Positions 43,786 through 56,888 of a DNA stretch of 64,000 bases are shown here, piece by piece (positions within the stretch are counted from its first letter, which is position 1; each line of letters starts with the position of its first letter). The stretch comes from Ixodes scapularis (Eukaryota > Arthropoda > Arachnida > Ixodida > Ixodidae): positions 186,001 through 250,000 of the forward strand of contig NW_024609948.1 of the NCBI RefSeq assembly GCF_016920785.2, read 5' to 3'. The notes beneath the pieces were generated by a model. The model saw nothing but the letters and a program-made list of their open reading frames with translations. It ran no database searches and was not told the origin of the DNA. Both the position numbers and the translations under genes were made by a program.

Positions 43786-44275
43786 CAAAAATGAAACTAA
43801 AGGCACCAAGAGCAGAGCACATGACGAAGATGATTGGTAACTTCACCGGTCACGGAATGCACCCATACACTGTCGGTGAAGAGGGAGGTTTCATAGACAT
43901 GGTAGCATTTGCAATGCCAGACTACAGCGTGCCGTCGCGGATGACTTTCTCACGAGCAGTTATACCGGACCTCTACGAGTCAGAAAACGGGAAGCGAAGA
44001 GAAAGTTGCAGGAAATTTTCAGCAGAGGTGCGGAGTGTTATTCCATTACAACGGATGGCTGGATATCGTGCGCCAAAGACAGATACGTCTGTGTGACTGT
44101 TTACATGATGGACTAAGACTTCTTACAACGTGTGCGTTTTGGCGTGTACGAAAATTATCAATTTTCACACGGCCAACAGCCTGGTACCGTTGATTGAGAG
44201 CGTCATCGAGGAGTGGGAGCTTCCAGCATCAGGTGCCTCGCCGGTGCTGCTATATTTTTTACACAAGTGAATCCG
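43786..44275 (+). pseudogene. hAT-type transposase, middle part
   Basis: It resumes the frame broken at 35854 (MKLKAPRAEHMTKMIGNFTG), then shows VGEEGGFIDMVAFAMPDYSV, PSRMTFSRAVIPDLYE and, after a frame change near 44030, a segment reading ITTDGW that contains the first catalytic Asp of the hAT RNase H fold. Frame changes follow, and the recognisable similarity ends near 44275. The C-terminal dimerisation domain is missing. Confidence 0.8.
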
Positions 44276-44579
44276 AACCACAGCAAAACTCCCCTTCGCC
44301 CAGGGTACCGTCCTAGGTCATACTGTTCTGCTGCGGCCGTGGATCCATTGTAATCATGGCTTTACTTGTACGGGGACCACGATCGCCAATGCTAGGCTCT
44401 GGTGCTTACCCTGTCTCCGCCTTGTCGGATGTCATCTTTTCGTGCACCGTGTATTTTTAGCTTTCAACAGATACCTCTAAAGAAGTCTTGAGTACTATCG
44501 CAATACTTGTATCATCACAATACTTTAACTTGCCCTTTTTTTGTAACTTTCAACGGTAAAGTCGTACATTTCTTTTAAG

Positions 44580-46147
44580 TACCGTATTTTCCGGTCTATA
44601 AGTCGCACTGTTGTATAAGTCGCACTTCCGTATATCGAGCCATTTTTACAAAAAAGTTTATATATCAGCCACACCTTTGTATAAGTCGCACCTCTTTGCA
44701 TGGTTTGCGCTTTTCTTTTTAAGCTGATTGGTACAGCCTGACCGGAATTTCGCACTGGTAATCAGCTGGTTCATACGTACTGTAACGTTTGACGCCTGGT
44801 GATGTTCAGATTAGCGAGAAATGCCTAGAGCAGGGCACTCTCTGGCAGCGGCAGTCAGGACATTCGGAACTGAAGGACGCAAAATGAGCTGGCCAGCTTT
44901 ACTCAAGCATACGCATGCCGAGCGAACGAAAGTTTAACGTGCCAGAAACCTGCCAACAAAGCTTGGGCGGCCCACTAAGCCTAGCCACGGAGACAATACG
45001 AACGTATTACCACTTACCTTGAAGTGTTATTGGAGTGAGGCAAAATACAAAACCATGACTGAATTAGGCTAAGTCAACCAAACTTTTATTATCACTGCCA
45101 CACTGTCTACTCAGTAAAGCCATTGAATTCCTTGCTTTCCGAGTCACTTTGGAAGAGTGCGGCGATCACTGGATCTTACGCGATGGGCTCTTAGTCGTCG
45201 TCAGGCCCGCTGCTGTAGTCGCTTTCAGCGGCACCACTCTCAGGTGCAGATTCAATGAGACCGGCTTTTCTGAAACTGGTGGCTACAGTTCCTACGGAGA
45301 CGGAGTTCCACGCTTCACTGACCCACTCAGCCACTTCGCCCAATGATGCGTGCCTCATGCGCCCAGTTTTCGTGAAACTTTGGTCGCTGCTTGTCATCCA
45401 GGTTTCCCACAAACGCCGCAGGATAGCTTTGAAGCAGCAGTTCACGGAAATGTTTAGTGTCTGCAGCATCTTCGTCATGCCGCCAGGATTTATGACCGGG
45501 ATGCAGTTCTTCGCTTTGATGTTGGTCTGGACCAAATCGGTCATGTGCGCCCTCATGCTGTCCATAACTAGAAGGCCCTCATTCGTGTGAAAGAATCCGT
45601 CCGGTCGCCGTGATTTCTCCAGCCAGAGCCCCATCATCTCTATCCATCCAGCCTTTCTCGTTGCATTGGATGACGACTCCAGGCGGAAAACTATCTTTAG
45701 GCATAGTCTTTCTCTTAAAAACAATCATGGCCGGCAATTTGGTGCCATCAGCGCAGAAGCCAACACGACGGTAAAATCCGATTTCTCGTGGCCGATTGTT
45801 CTTACACTGACCGTCTTTTCGCTCTTCTTGGCCACGGTCCTGCCCATCAGGATATCAAAAGTCAGAGGGACTTCGTCTATGTTGACAATGTGGTTAGGCC
45901 TAACATCATGGGCTTGAATTTGTTCCTTGACGAATGCCTGGAAACTCGCCATCTTTTCCTTGAAATCATCTGGAAGTTTCTGGCAGACTGTTGTGCGGGC
46001 TCTGATGGCTAGCTGGTGCCATCTCATGAAGCGGAAGCACCAAGACGGCCCGCCGACAAAGTCAGCCACGTTCATATCTTTTGCCAATGTTTGTGCCTTC
46101 AGCCGTAGCAGTGTATGACCACGTGGAAAAAAATTTATCTCAAACAC
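44580..46147 (-). pseudogene. pogo/Tigger-like transposase, truncated
   Basis: The minus-strand 3' end has a pogo-type terminal sequence, TACCGTATTTTCCGGTCTAT on the plus strand at 44580. Upstream in sense are frames with CENP-B-like DNA-binding end (FVGGPSWCFRFMRWHQLAIR, TTVCQKLP), then the DDE domain: NIDEVP (first Asp), LLVMDSMRAH (second Asp) and LQTLNISVNCCFK, where the third Asp (LD expected) is Asn. Frame changes near 45757 and 45655 compensate each other. The 5' half with the second terminal repeat is missing, so it cannot move itself. Confidence 0.82.
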
Positions 46148-48950
46148 TTATTTGTGTCATGGTATTGTAATTTATCTTGAGGGTGCAGCCAAATTTTGGA
46201 TTGCTTTTGCAACAATATTGGGGAAAACATTTATTTATTGAAAGATTGACAGACGAAGACTAATATTTGTAGGGACCCAGATTATGTTTCTTCACATCTT
46301 TCCGGTGTTTTGACGGTTGTTTCAAACAAAAATGAGAAGGAAGGCAAGATAATCACTGCGTCGACTTTATTGCTCTTTTTGTTCATTCAGTTTTGTTCAG
46401 CCCATGAGAAAGTTTTGCCTCGGTTGTATGGAAAAGGTTGAACTCCATTTGTGTCCGCAGACAATCAATCACCAATTTTAATTGTAACTTTTGATTAAGC
46501 CAAGCATTTCTTTTCAAATATTTCACGAAACAAAATGAAAAATTAAAGTACCATACCGCCCGAAACAAACATATATTATTCTTGTTCTATAGATTTGTTA
46601 CAATCGGCCCACAAAGCCTACATAGCATCTCACACATAGCAGATTTTAGTGAGATCCGTATTAAAAGTCTGTACTTGAATCATTGCCAAGCTGACAGGCA
46701 GTGAAAGCTATGTACCCTCTGTCTCTAGATCAGTCAGTCACCTGCCGCTCAGTGCCTGATCCATTCTATGCCCGTAACTACCTGGAGAGTATGACAACGT
46801 TGTATGCGTGCGACCTTTTATTCATTGTTCCTACAAGCATGTAGCTTCTACTGCCCTGTCAGCCTAGCAGTGAACATACTACAGTCATTTGCTTGAGAGC
46901 TTGGCACTTCATTTTTAAGGGTGGGACTAAATTAGTTGTACCAGTGCTTTGGACGTGCATTTTGTGCATGCTGTTCGTTGCCCACGAAGCTTTACTATTA
47001 CCTATGGAATTTTTGTAATCTCATTCACATTTTGGCATGAGTATATCATGTCTGTCAAGAGTGTCCCGCCACTAGAATCAACATATTCCTCTCAAGACGA
47101 TGCATCTGAAAGGCAAAGTGGAAGTACCTGAGGGATAACTAAGCCAAGGAGGTAGCCAAGGCGGCAGGAACAGAGTGCAGTGGTTGTGGAACCTCAGACA
47201 TCTACAAGTTAAAGTGGTACACTTTTCATATTTCCCATTGGTTACCGTATCTCGCATAGTCATGCAGTTTACTTAGTATGCAACTACAACATTCTTTCTG
47301 TCAATTATGCGGGTGAGAGGCTACAGGAACGTAAGCAAAGCCAGTCCAGCACTCAAATTGGATGTAAGATAGCACGGAGTGTATTTCAACGTCTCCTCGT
47401 CACTATGTTAGTGGGTTTATAGTCACGTTTCCAGGTGTCTTTCATAAGTGGTCATGTCCGATGAAACTTCTAATGAATTCTAGGCGTGCCTCCATCACAC
47501 AGCCAGGCATCTGGATGCACCACAGGTGCAACCAAGCCAACTGATGACCAAGATCCTGTGGTGACTATTTGCCCGTCTTTACTTTCTTTTTGGTCTTTCA
47601 GATTAATGAGCATAGGCTGTAGCTTACAAAAGCTGTTTGTTTTCGTTTTTGTGTGTGTTCCTCTATGCAGCGCTTCCACCTTGTGGCACTTCCTTTGGCT
47701 TCAGAGCTGCATCATTTCATAATGCCAACAGCACCACCTTGCTTCCCCCCTTTCCCCCTTGATGCATTTTTAATGACCCTTATCTCTTAAATACTGAGCA
47801 CACTGGCTAACCACCTAGATGAGGGGTCAGCCCCTGGCACAGTGTAAACCCTCTACCCATGTGCAGTCGCTGGGCCGAACAGATTTTTTTTGGTTTGTGT
47901 ATTTTGTACAAGGAAAGCCATCATAGCTTTCCGACGTTAATTTGGTTTGACATTACTGGTTGATATTTCACTTCAAACTCAAACCTGGGATTCTCACGGA
48001 TGAAAAAAGCTTTAGAGCTTTATCTCAAGTATTCCGACAGTGCAGCATACTTCATTTCAGAATAACTTTGAACAAGGTTAGAGCTGCATCTCTCACAAGG
48101 CAATCGAAGTAACAGAGCGAGGTAAGCGACGGCCCTCTGCAAGAAGATTGCAACCTCAAACAGTATGCTCTTGCATGCCTCGCTCCGACAGTCATCGGCT
48201 GGCCCCAGGCCATTCATTTAACTGTTTTGCAAAGTGGTATGTTGAAACGGATTGTAGCGAATCAAATCACTCACTTTTCTTGTTGCAAAGACACCGCTAA
48301 CAAAAACTCTTCAAACTCACAGTATTACGTGATTTGAGGAAGGACTCAAACAACATCTGCATTTTTCAGGAATAAGATCAGACAGACATATGGCAAATTC
48401 AAGATATTTATCCAGTGGAGCTCGCCCATCTTTAAGTAGCCTATGAGATGGAGGACTCGTTCGCCGTGTTTTTTCATGATGAGTAAGAGGACTCATTCAG
48501 TTCATTTTTACATTGGCTTTCCATGTTGGTATTTTCGAATCTAAAGAGTACGCTGATGCTCGCTGTGTAAACAGAGGTTTTTGAGGATAAAACACACATA
48601 GTCACACATCCTTTTGCAAATGACGGATCAAAGAGCTCTACACCTCTGCGTGACTTTTAATTAGTACATTCAACTTTCCTGTTTGCATCTTGGCAAGCAA
48701 AATTGACAACTAATATGTGTATTGAGAAGGGGCTCAAGTGTTCTGTAGGCTAGATTTTAGAAATCAGTGCAGTGCTAAAGCATTTAAGCCTAAATAACCT
48801 TTTCTTCATAACTGCAGATCATTTTTAGTGTGTACCAGCATATCCCACAGACACACACACACACTTGTTCCCCATCTGGCCCAACCCCACATTAACTTCG
48901 CGTCTCCTCGGCCAGCTGCTTCAAAGGGTTGCTCAGCCCTGATCTAGACT
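46148..48950. other. No gene recognised
   Basis: About 2.8 kb with only short frames without domains. A short CA microsatellite lies at about 48851-48863. Confidence 0.4.
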
Positions 48951-48975
48951 GCTTGGCTTTTATTGACAGTGGCAA

Positions 48976-51900
48976 ATGCATTTCCAGGACTCAGCTGCTT
49001 TCTTGGCTGCACAGCGTGGACCAGAGACAGAAAGTACACATCCACCAAGCCCAACGCCTGCAGATGAGAAGGAAGCGACCGAGCCCCCTGCTGCTCCCCG
49101 GCATGTGCCTCGGCCTGCTGGTGTTCGGCCAGTAAAGCGAAAGAGGTCCATGGATGGTGGAAACATACCAGTGGAGCAGGTCCTGAGAGCAGCCACTCCT
49201 AACCCGAGATTTTCAGACTGCCCTCCAAAGCAGACGGACAAGATACCAGAGTCCCTGGCACAGATTTCTTTGTTCATGCAGCGAATGGTTGCTGACAGGT
49301 GCCGGCATTTCATCTGTCAGATAAGGGACCTAGCACATGATGAGGTAGTTGGCTGCACAGTGTAGAACAGAGAGTACACATCCACCAAGCCCAACCCCTG
49401 CAGATGTGAAGGAAGTGACCGAGTTGCCTGCTGCGCCCCGACGTGTGCCTCGGCCTGCTGGTGTTCGGCCAGTAAAGCGAAAGAGGTCCATGGATGGTGG
49501 AAACATACCAGTGGAGCAGGTCCTGAGAGCAGCCACTGCTAACCCGAGGTTTTCAGACTGTCCTCCAGAGCACACGGACAAGATAGCAGAGTCCCTGGCA
49601 CACAACCGTTCGTTCATGCAGTGAATGGTTGTTGACAGGCGCCGGCATTTCATCCGTCAGATAAGGGACCTAGCACATGATGAGGTAGTTGGCTGCACAG
49701 CGTAGAACAGAGAGTGCACATCCACCAAGCCCAACCCCTGCAGATGTGAAGGAAGTGACCCAGCCCCCTGCTGCGCCCCGGCATGTGCCTCGGCCTGCTG
49801 GTGTTTAGCCAGTTAAGCGAAAGAGGTCCATGGATAGTGGAAACAGAACAGTAGAGCAGGTCCTGAGAGCAGCCGCTGCTAACCCGAGGTTCTCAGACTG
49901 CCCTCTAGAGCACACGGACAAGAGAGCAGAGTCCCTAGCACACAACCGTTTGTTCAGGCAGTGAATGGTTGTTGACAGGCGCCGGCATTTCATCCGTCAG
50001 ATAAGGGACCTAGCACATGATGAGGTAGTAGTTGGCTGCACAGCGTGGACCAGAGAGTACACATCCACCAAGCCCAACCTTTGCAGATGAGAAGGAAGTG
50101 ACCGAGCCCACTGCTGCTCCCCGACATGTGCCTCGGCCTGCTGGTGTTCGGCCAGTAAAGTGAAAGAGGTCCATGGATGGTGGAAACACACCAGTGGAGC
50201 AGGTCCTGAGAGCAGCCACTCCTAACCCGAGATTTGCAGACTGCCCTCCAAAGCAGACGGACAAGATACCAGAGTCCCTGGCACAGATTTCTTTGTTCAT
50301 GCAGCGAATGGTTGCTGACAGGTGCCGGCATTTCATCTGTCAGATAAAGGACCTAGCACATGATGATGTAGTTGGCTGCACAGTGTAGAACAGAGAGTAC
50401 ACATCCACCAAGCCCAACCCCTGCAGATGTGAAGGAAGTGACCGAGTTGCCTGCTGCGCCCCGACGTGTGCCCCGGCCTGCTGGTGTTCGGCCAGTAAAG
50501 CGAAAGAGGTCCATGGATGGTGGAAACATACCAGTGGAGCAGGTCCTGAGAGCAGCCACTGCTAACCCGAGATTTTCAGACTGCCCTCCAAAGCAGACGG
50601 ACAAGATACCAGAGTCCCTGGCACAGATTTCTTTGTTCATGTAGCGAATGGTTGCTGACAGGTGCCGGCATTTCATCTGTCAGATAAGGGACCTAGCACA
50701 TGATGAGGTAGTTGGCTGCACAGTGTAGAACAGAGAGTACCCATCCACCAAGCCCAACCCCTGCAGATGTGAAGGAAGTGACCGAGTTGCCTGCTGCGCC
50801 CCGACGTGTGCCTCGGCCTGCTGGTGTTCGGCCAGTAAAGCGAAAGAGGTCCATGGATGGTGGAAACATACCAGTGGAGCAGGTCCTGAGAGCAGCCACT
50901 GCTAACCCGAGGTTTTCAGACTGTCCTCCAGAGCACACGGACAAGATAGCAGAGTCCCTGGCACACGACCGTTCGTTCATGCAGTGAATGGTTGTTGACA
51001 GGCGCCGGCATTTCATCCGTCAGATAAGGGACCTAGCACATGATGAGGTAGTAGTTGGCTGCACAGCATGGACCAGAGAGTACACATCCACCAAGCCCAA
51101 CCCCTGCAGATGTGAAGGAAGTGACCGAGTTGCCTGCTGCGCCCCGAAATGTGCCTCGGCCTGCTGGTGTTTGGCCAGTTAAGCGAAAGAGGTTCATGGA
51201 TAGTGGAAACACACCAGTAGAGCAGGTCCTGAGAGCAGCCGCTACTAACCCGAGGTTCTCAGACTGCCCTCTAGAGCACACGGACATGATAGCAGAGTCC
51301 CTGGCACACAACCGTTCGTTCATGCAGTGAATGGTTGTTGACAGGCGCCGGCATTTCATCCGTCAGATAAGGGACCTAGGACATGATGAGGTAGTAGTTG
51401 GCTGCACAGCGTGGACCAGAGAGTACACATCCACCAAGCCCAACCTTTGCAGATGAGAAGGAAGTGACCGAGCCCACTGCTGCTCCCCGACATGTGCCTC
51501 GGCCTGCTGGTGTTCGGCCAGTAAAGTGAAAGAGGTCCATGGATGGTGGAAACACCAGTGGAGCAGGTCCTGAGAGCAGCCGCTGCTAACCCAAGATTTT
51601 CAGACTGCCCTCCAAAGCACACGGACAAGATACCAGAGTACCTGGCACACATTTGTTTGTTCATGCAGCGAATGGTTGTTGACAGGTGCGGGCATTTCAT
51701 CTGTCAGATAAGGGACCTAGGACATGATGAGGTAGTAGTTGGCTGCACAGCGTGGACCAGAGAGTACACATCCACCAAGCCCAACCCCTGCAGATGCGAA
51801 GGAAGTGACCGAGCCCCCTGCTGCGCCCCGACATGTGCCTCGGCCACTGTTGGTGTTCGGCCAGTAAAGCGAAAGAGGTCCATGGATGGTGGAAACATAC

Positions 51901-52766
51901 CAGTGGAGCAGGTCCTGAGAGCAGCCACTGCTAACCTGAGGTTTTCAGACTGCCATCCAGAACACACGGACAAGATAGCAGAGTCCGTGGCACAAATTTG
52001 TTTGTTCATGCAGCGGATGGTTGTTCACAAGCGCTGGCCTTTCATCCGTCAGATAAGGGATTTAGCACATGATGAGCTAGTAGTTGGCTGCACAGCATGG
52101 ACTAGACAGTACACATCCACCAAGCCCAACCCCTGCAGATGTGAAGGAAGTGACCCAGCCCCCTGCTGCACCCCGACATGTGCCTCGGCCTGCTGGTGTT
52201 CGGTCGGTAAAGCGAAAGAGGTCCATGGATGGTGGAAACACACAAGTAGAGCAGGTCCTGAGAGCAGCCGCTGCTAACCCAAGGTTCTCAGACTGCCCTC
52301 CAGAGCACACGGACAAGATAGCAGAGTCCCTGGCACACAACCATTCGTTCATGCAGCGAATGATTGTTCACAGGTGCCGGCATTTCATCCGTCAGGTAAG
52401 GGACCTAGCACATGATGAGGTAGTAGTTGGCTGCACAGCGTGGACCAGAGATTACACATCCAGCAAGCCCAACCTCTGCGGATGTGAAGGAAGTGACCGA
52501 GCCCCCTGTTGCGCCGCGACATGTGCCTCGGCCTGCTGGTGTTCGGTCGGTAAAGCGAAAGAGGTCCATGGATGGTGGAAACACCAGTGGAGCAGGTCCT
52601 GAGGGCTGCCGCTGCTAACCAGAGGATTTCAGACTGCCCTCCAGAGCACACGGAAGAGATAGCACAGTCCCTGGCACACATTCGTTTGTTCATGCAGCGA
52701 ATGGGCAATCACTGACACCTGCATTTCATCCGTCAGATAACGGACCTAGCACACACTGAGGTAGTA
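48976..52766 (+). repeat. Tandem array of about 340 bp units, eleven copies, derived from a coding exon
   Basis: The marker word aagcgaaagaggtccatgg (or close variants) occurs eleven times, near 49137, 49474, 49815, 50156, 50497, 50838, 51181, 51525, 51868, 52208 and 52550, giving units of 337-344 bp. Each unit begins with an acceptor-like ggctgcacag followed by exon-like sequence encoding PPSPTPADVKE, PAAPRHVPRPAGVRPVKRKR, PVEQVLRAA, NPRFSDCPP, FMQRM and FIRQIRDLAHDE. The unit length is usually not a multiple of three and several copies have TGA in place of CGA, so the array as a whole cannot be one protein. Confidence 0.9.
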
Positions 52767-52960
52767 GAGAAACGACAGCCGTAGGAGGACAGGGAAAGGG
52801 AGGACATATAGAGGCAAGAGAGGGAGAAGCTGCATGAGGCCGAGATAAAGAGACACGAAAGAGAAAAGCAGGAGGTGCAGGGAAAGGAGATGGAGGTCAG
52901 GCTGAGAGTAGTGGGATTCAGCTCGTCAAGTAGACTTTACGGTAGAACCAGAGACTTATG
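52767..52960 (+). pseudogene. Coiled-coil C-terminus of the exon that seeded the array
   Basis: After the last unit the frame continues VVEKRQP, a stop, then EDREREDI, a stop, then EKLHEAEIKRHEREKQEVQG, a highly charged heptad-like stretch. This is what would be expected as the C-terminal end of a DNA-binding or regulatory protein, here with two nonsense codons. The protein family was not recognised; a MADF/BESS or Myb/SANT-like protein is one guess. Confidence 0.5.
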
Positions 52961-54797
52961 ACTTCACTAATGACTGAGCATAGTGGGTGCTGCCACATTC
53001 CGTTCCACCATAAGTCCCAGCATGGCAGATGCTGTGCACCATCACAGGCAATGACGCGCTGTAATCGCGTCGTGTGAATGTGTGCTACGCGCGACGCCGC
53101 ACGAAAACGGCAGGTCACGTGACATGGTCTCAGCGCCGGATTGGCATCACCTGCTGATGGAGTCGGCCGTGCTCCAAATTGTGGTCGCACGGAGTATAGG
53201 ACATGAAGATCAGAGATGGTTGTGTGCTCTGTTGGAAGGTGGAACATGGTCTTCCTCATCCTATCTGCATTCTTTCTATTCGCACCTTTATCTGTAACTG
53301 CCATAAACTCACTCTCATTAAACTGCCTGATCCACGTGACTTGCCATCATGGCTACCTTTTCACTAATTGCTGCTTTCTTCCGAGGCTTCACGTGCTTTC
53401 ACTGTGCTTCTTGGTTTGGCCCGTTGCTGGAAAGCGTTAGGGGTCTCCTTGATCATCATTGTCTCGAGCCAGATGGCTTGCTTGCTTTTCTAAATGCATG
53501 TCTTGGTTGTGGGATCTGCTGGCGCTTGCGAATAAGTTAGGTTATGGTATGTGTTTGTTATTACGGTTTTATGGTCGAAGCCTATGATGCTGGTTCGAGA
53601 CGAACATGATGTCAAGAGGTTTGGATTTTGCTGGTGCTGTAAAGGTCTGCCAGTCTCCATGTGGTCGAACTGGAGTGTGTTGGTCAAGTGGGAACTGGTA
53701 CGTTGGAAATTTGCATTTCAGCTTAAAACAAATGCGAGAAATTCTTCTTGCCTCCCTTTTATACCTTTAGTTCAATCAAATGGCCCAGTGCCCCACATGA
53801 ACGTTTTCTTCTCAATGGCATAAAGACGGCCTAAATGCCTCCGCTCTAGGTCCGTAAAACATTTAGCGCCTTTATTTATGAACTTTGTTTGAGGAAAGTG
53901 GTTTTTCTTTTTATGTTCTAAAAAAACACGTCCATCACCTAGGTGTCAGATTTTTAAACGTTTTCTTAAAAATGCCTTTAATCTGTCAGGTCCACACTGT
54001 AGTATAACGATGGAAGAAAAACAGGAGTGAGCTTTCTTATCTAGGAAAACAAACACACGCATAGTCAAAAACCATTCCACACAAGTTTTAAGGGGGGACA
54101 CCATTCAGAAAACATTTCTGCAAAAAAAGTTGATTTTGAAAAATGTCATAATTACATTCACCAACATCAAGAGATTATTCCCAGAAAGTTTCATTAGCCT
54201 ACACTGCATAGTTAATTTCTTATAAATTATTTTCGGGCCACCGATGCTAAAGGAAAGCTAGAGGTTGGAGCATTTTGAACACATTTTTCTCTATTCCACT
54301 TTTTGGCATAAACTTCACTTTAGGAAAACTATCGTTCTGTTATTATGTAACTTGGATTCATTTTTTTTTATTTTTTGGGGGTGAAATTTTAAGGGGAGAT
54401 AGCTATGAGCTAGTATTTTTTTTTTGTCATTTTGATGCTCAAGAACTAAAATTTTTGACAAAGAATGGAAATCTAAAAAAACAGGATTTGTGTTTATGTG
54501 GCTTTCTTGTCATCAAAGATGGTATAATATAGAAATATAGGTCCATAGCTATCTGCTCTGAACTGTCCTAAAACAATATAACACATGGAAACGACAAATT
54601 TATAAATAATTTCAAAACGATAGCTGTTCTTGGGGCAAGTTCCGGCATGAATTGGCAACATTGAACAAAATAGGTGGACGATCCAGGATTGATCTGTTTA
54701 TCTGCCGAAATAAGATCCAATTCATTCATTTCTTTGCGTCGTCAGTTGCATATTGCACCGTTGCACTCGTCGCTGCCATTCTTCTGCAGTTTGCGAC
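52961..54797. other. No gene recognised
   Basis: AT-rich in 53820-54640. Frames at 53082-53823 have no known domain. Confidence 0.4.
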
Positions 54798-55035
54798 ATG
54801 GACGGCATCTTGCTGGGGGATATCCAGAGGAAGCGGTTCAGCGTACGCCACCTGCAATTCGCATCTGGCGTGCGTATGTGTATGTTTAGTGTAGGGGAAG
54901 GCACCACAGCGTCGTTGCTCAGGCAGGTGCAACGGTGGCGACTGAAGTTGAAGTTTCCAGTTTTGTACATTGGAGGACACGACCTGGTGAACAGCCAGCC
55001 ACCGGACGTGATCGTAGGCAACATCCTGGTACGTT
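54798..55035 (+). pseudogene. SGNH-hydrolase-like fragment
   Basis: The frame from ATG 54798 reads MDGILLGDIQRKRFSVRHL (GDS block expected at GDI), a Gly/Ser-Val segment MFSVGEGTTASLLRQVQRW, and VLYIGGHDLVNSQPPDVIVG in the position of the SGNH GxND block, where Asn is His. Both catalytic blocks are altered. A frame change follows. Some LINE ORF1 proteins carry SGNH esterase domains, so this could be a LINE relic. Assignment is tentative. Confidence 0.4.
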
Positions 55036-55689
55036 GGGTATTTTTGACCTCATATTCGTGTTAGTGGCCACACACCACGAAATTCAGACACTGCAACTTG
55101 TTCACTTATTCAGAGGTCCTTGTGGAGCACCTGCGGAGCATTGCGAGCACCATTTTCGTGTTCAAGGTGCTGCGAAGGTGCTGGGTCAACCAGAAAGCTG
55201 AGGGCCACAGACTACTGATGAACCGTGTGGTGGCTGCCGCCACACTGACTGCGCCGGCAGAGGGCAAGGCGCCCGACGGCAGCGCCACGCGCCGGCAGGG
55301 CGCAGCTTGGGGGGGAGGCGCAGGGGCATTCAGGGTCGAGACGAGGAATAAAGAAGACGTAAGAAATCCTTCCTTGTTGTTACGTGTTTTTCCGGGGTGG
55401 ACCGCACGGACGAGAGCACGGGGCTTCCAGGCTGTGGGCATGGAAACCTAGAACCGCCACCTCGCAAGAAACGTGAGGCGGATGGCTGACGTCTTCCTCA
55501 TCAACCCGAATGTAACCTGTGCCTTTTATCCGTAGTCTAGTAGAATTGGGCAGGGGCCACTGGCCTCTCTGTGGTGTCTGCAGTCTAAATAGATATCTGT
55601 CACAGAATTCGACTATTTTTTTTTTAATCTTTTGTTAAACTTTTTGCAAGGGAGCGCATTTGGTCGTCGGAAGCTCCAATGCCCCGCAC

Positions 55690-55842
55690 GTTGAGCGGCA
55701 GGGTTCGGGCCCCGTCCACTTTTTGTTTTATGACCCCTGGCCCCCTCGTCGGTTGAGCGGGAGAGTTCGGGCCTCGTCCGCTTTCTGTCTTATGGCCCCT
55801 TGCCCCCCCCCCCTCCCCCCCCTCCCCCCCCTCCCCCTCCCC

Positions 55843-55873
<31 letters not shown>
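55690..55873 (+). repeat. 63 bp direct repeat followed by a C-rich tract
   Basis: Segment gttgagcggcagggttcggg (from 55690) and gttgagcgggagagttcggg (from 55753) begin two 63 bp copies about 85 percent alike. The tract from 55803 to 55873 is almost pure C with a few T. Confidence 0.85.
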
Positions 55874-55874
<1 letters not shown>

Positions 55875-56888
55875 TCCCGAAGACGTTTCTCGCAGGGTTG
55901 TTAGTTGGAGGCAATGGGCCGACTCGCTTCCCGGAATGTTCGGAATAGCTTCCAGATGTCCGAGCGGGGGTGCGCTTTATGGTTCGCTGGGGTAGGCTCA
56001 CTGTGGGGCTGGCCGATGTGACGTGTGTTTTTTTTTATATGTATTTTGTTGTTGCCGCTGCAGAGAAACAATTATTTTTTGGGCAAGGAAGAGTGGTGTC
56101 TGCCGCTGGAATTTGGGAAAGTGAGGACCTCGGCTTGATTCCGAGCCGAGTGGCTGAGTCAAGGCAGTGTGTGCGAAGACTTGGCCGGAGGGTGAACGCA
56201 ACGCGAAGTCTGGGCGGGACTGCAGTAGCGACGGAAGGCTGAGCGCGGGAGGAGTTTGGGCTCCCTGGTCCAAGCGCTGCTTTAGGCGCCCAAGTGTGTG
56301 TGCGTTCATGGGTGAGTGAGTGCCTGTGCCGAGGAGCCACGCCGACAGCACCCAAGCGCACATCGACCTCCCGAGTTCGGTCGGCATCGCAAGAGGCCGC
56401 ATCAACCCCATCACCCACCGGACTCAGGTTCGCACCACTCACCCCCATATTACTTTGTATAGTTTATCCCTCCTTTAGTTTTTTTTTTTTTTAATTTGAG
56501 GGCAAGTGCTTAGATTCCAGAAAAATTTCTTTCCGACCGAGCGCTGTGTTTTCATGTACAGATATTATCATACAAGATAAGTCGCGCCTCAGCGCTTACT
56601 CTGTGGGGCGGTCCGTTGTGTCTTGCTGTCGGAAGTTTTGTTTGTTTTGTTTTATGGATTGTCTATCGGATTTTCAGTAAACCATCTTGTGGTTGAAAAG
56701 AAAAGAGTCTGTGTTGTTCCTTCTCCCCTCACCGTGTGTCCGTCACCAGGGCGTGGACCTATCGTCCGATCAGCTGTCCTATCACAATTATAAATTTGTT
56801 TGCATAGGATATAATTTGGATTTTTTATTGTTAATTTTCATCGAACCTGTGACAATATCCTTGTCATGAAGTGTCCTATTCATAAGGA

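Noticed and set aside
48976..52766. Regular 340 bp repeats as a CRISPR-like array
   Set aside because: The units are long, exon-derived and tandem without unique spacers, and the genome is eukaryotic.
55624..56001. Poly-Gly frame on the minus strand
   Set aside because: It is created by the C-rich tract at 55803-55873.
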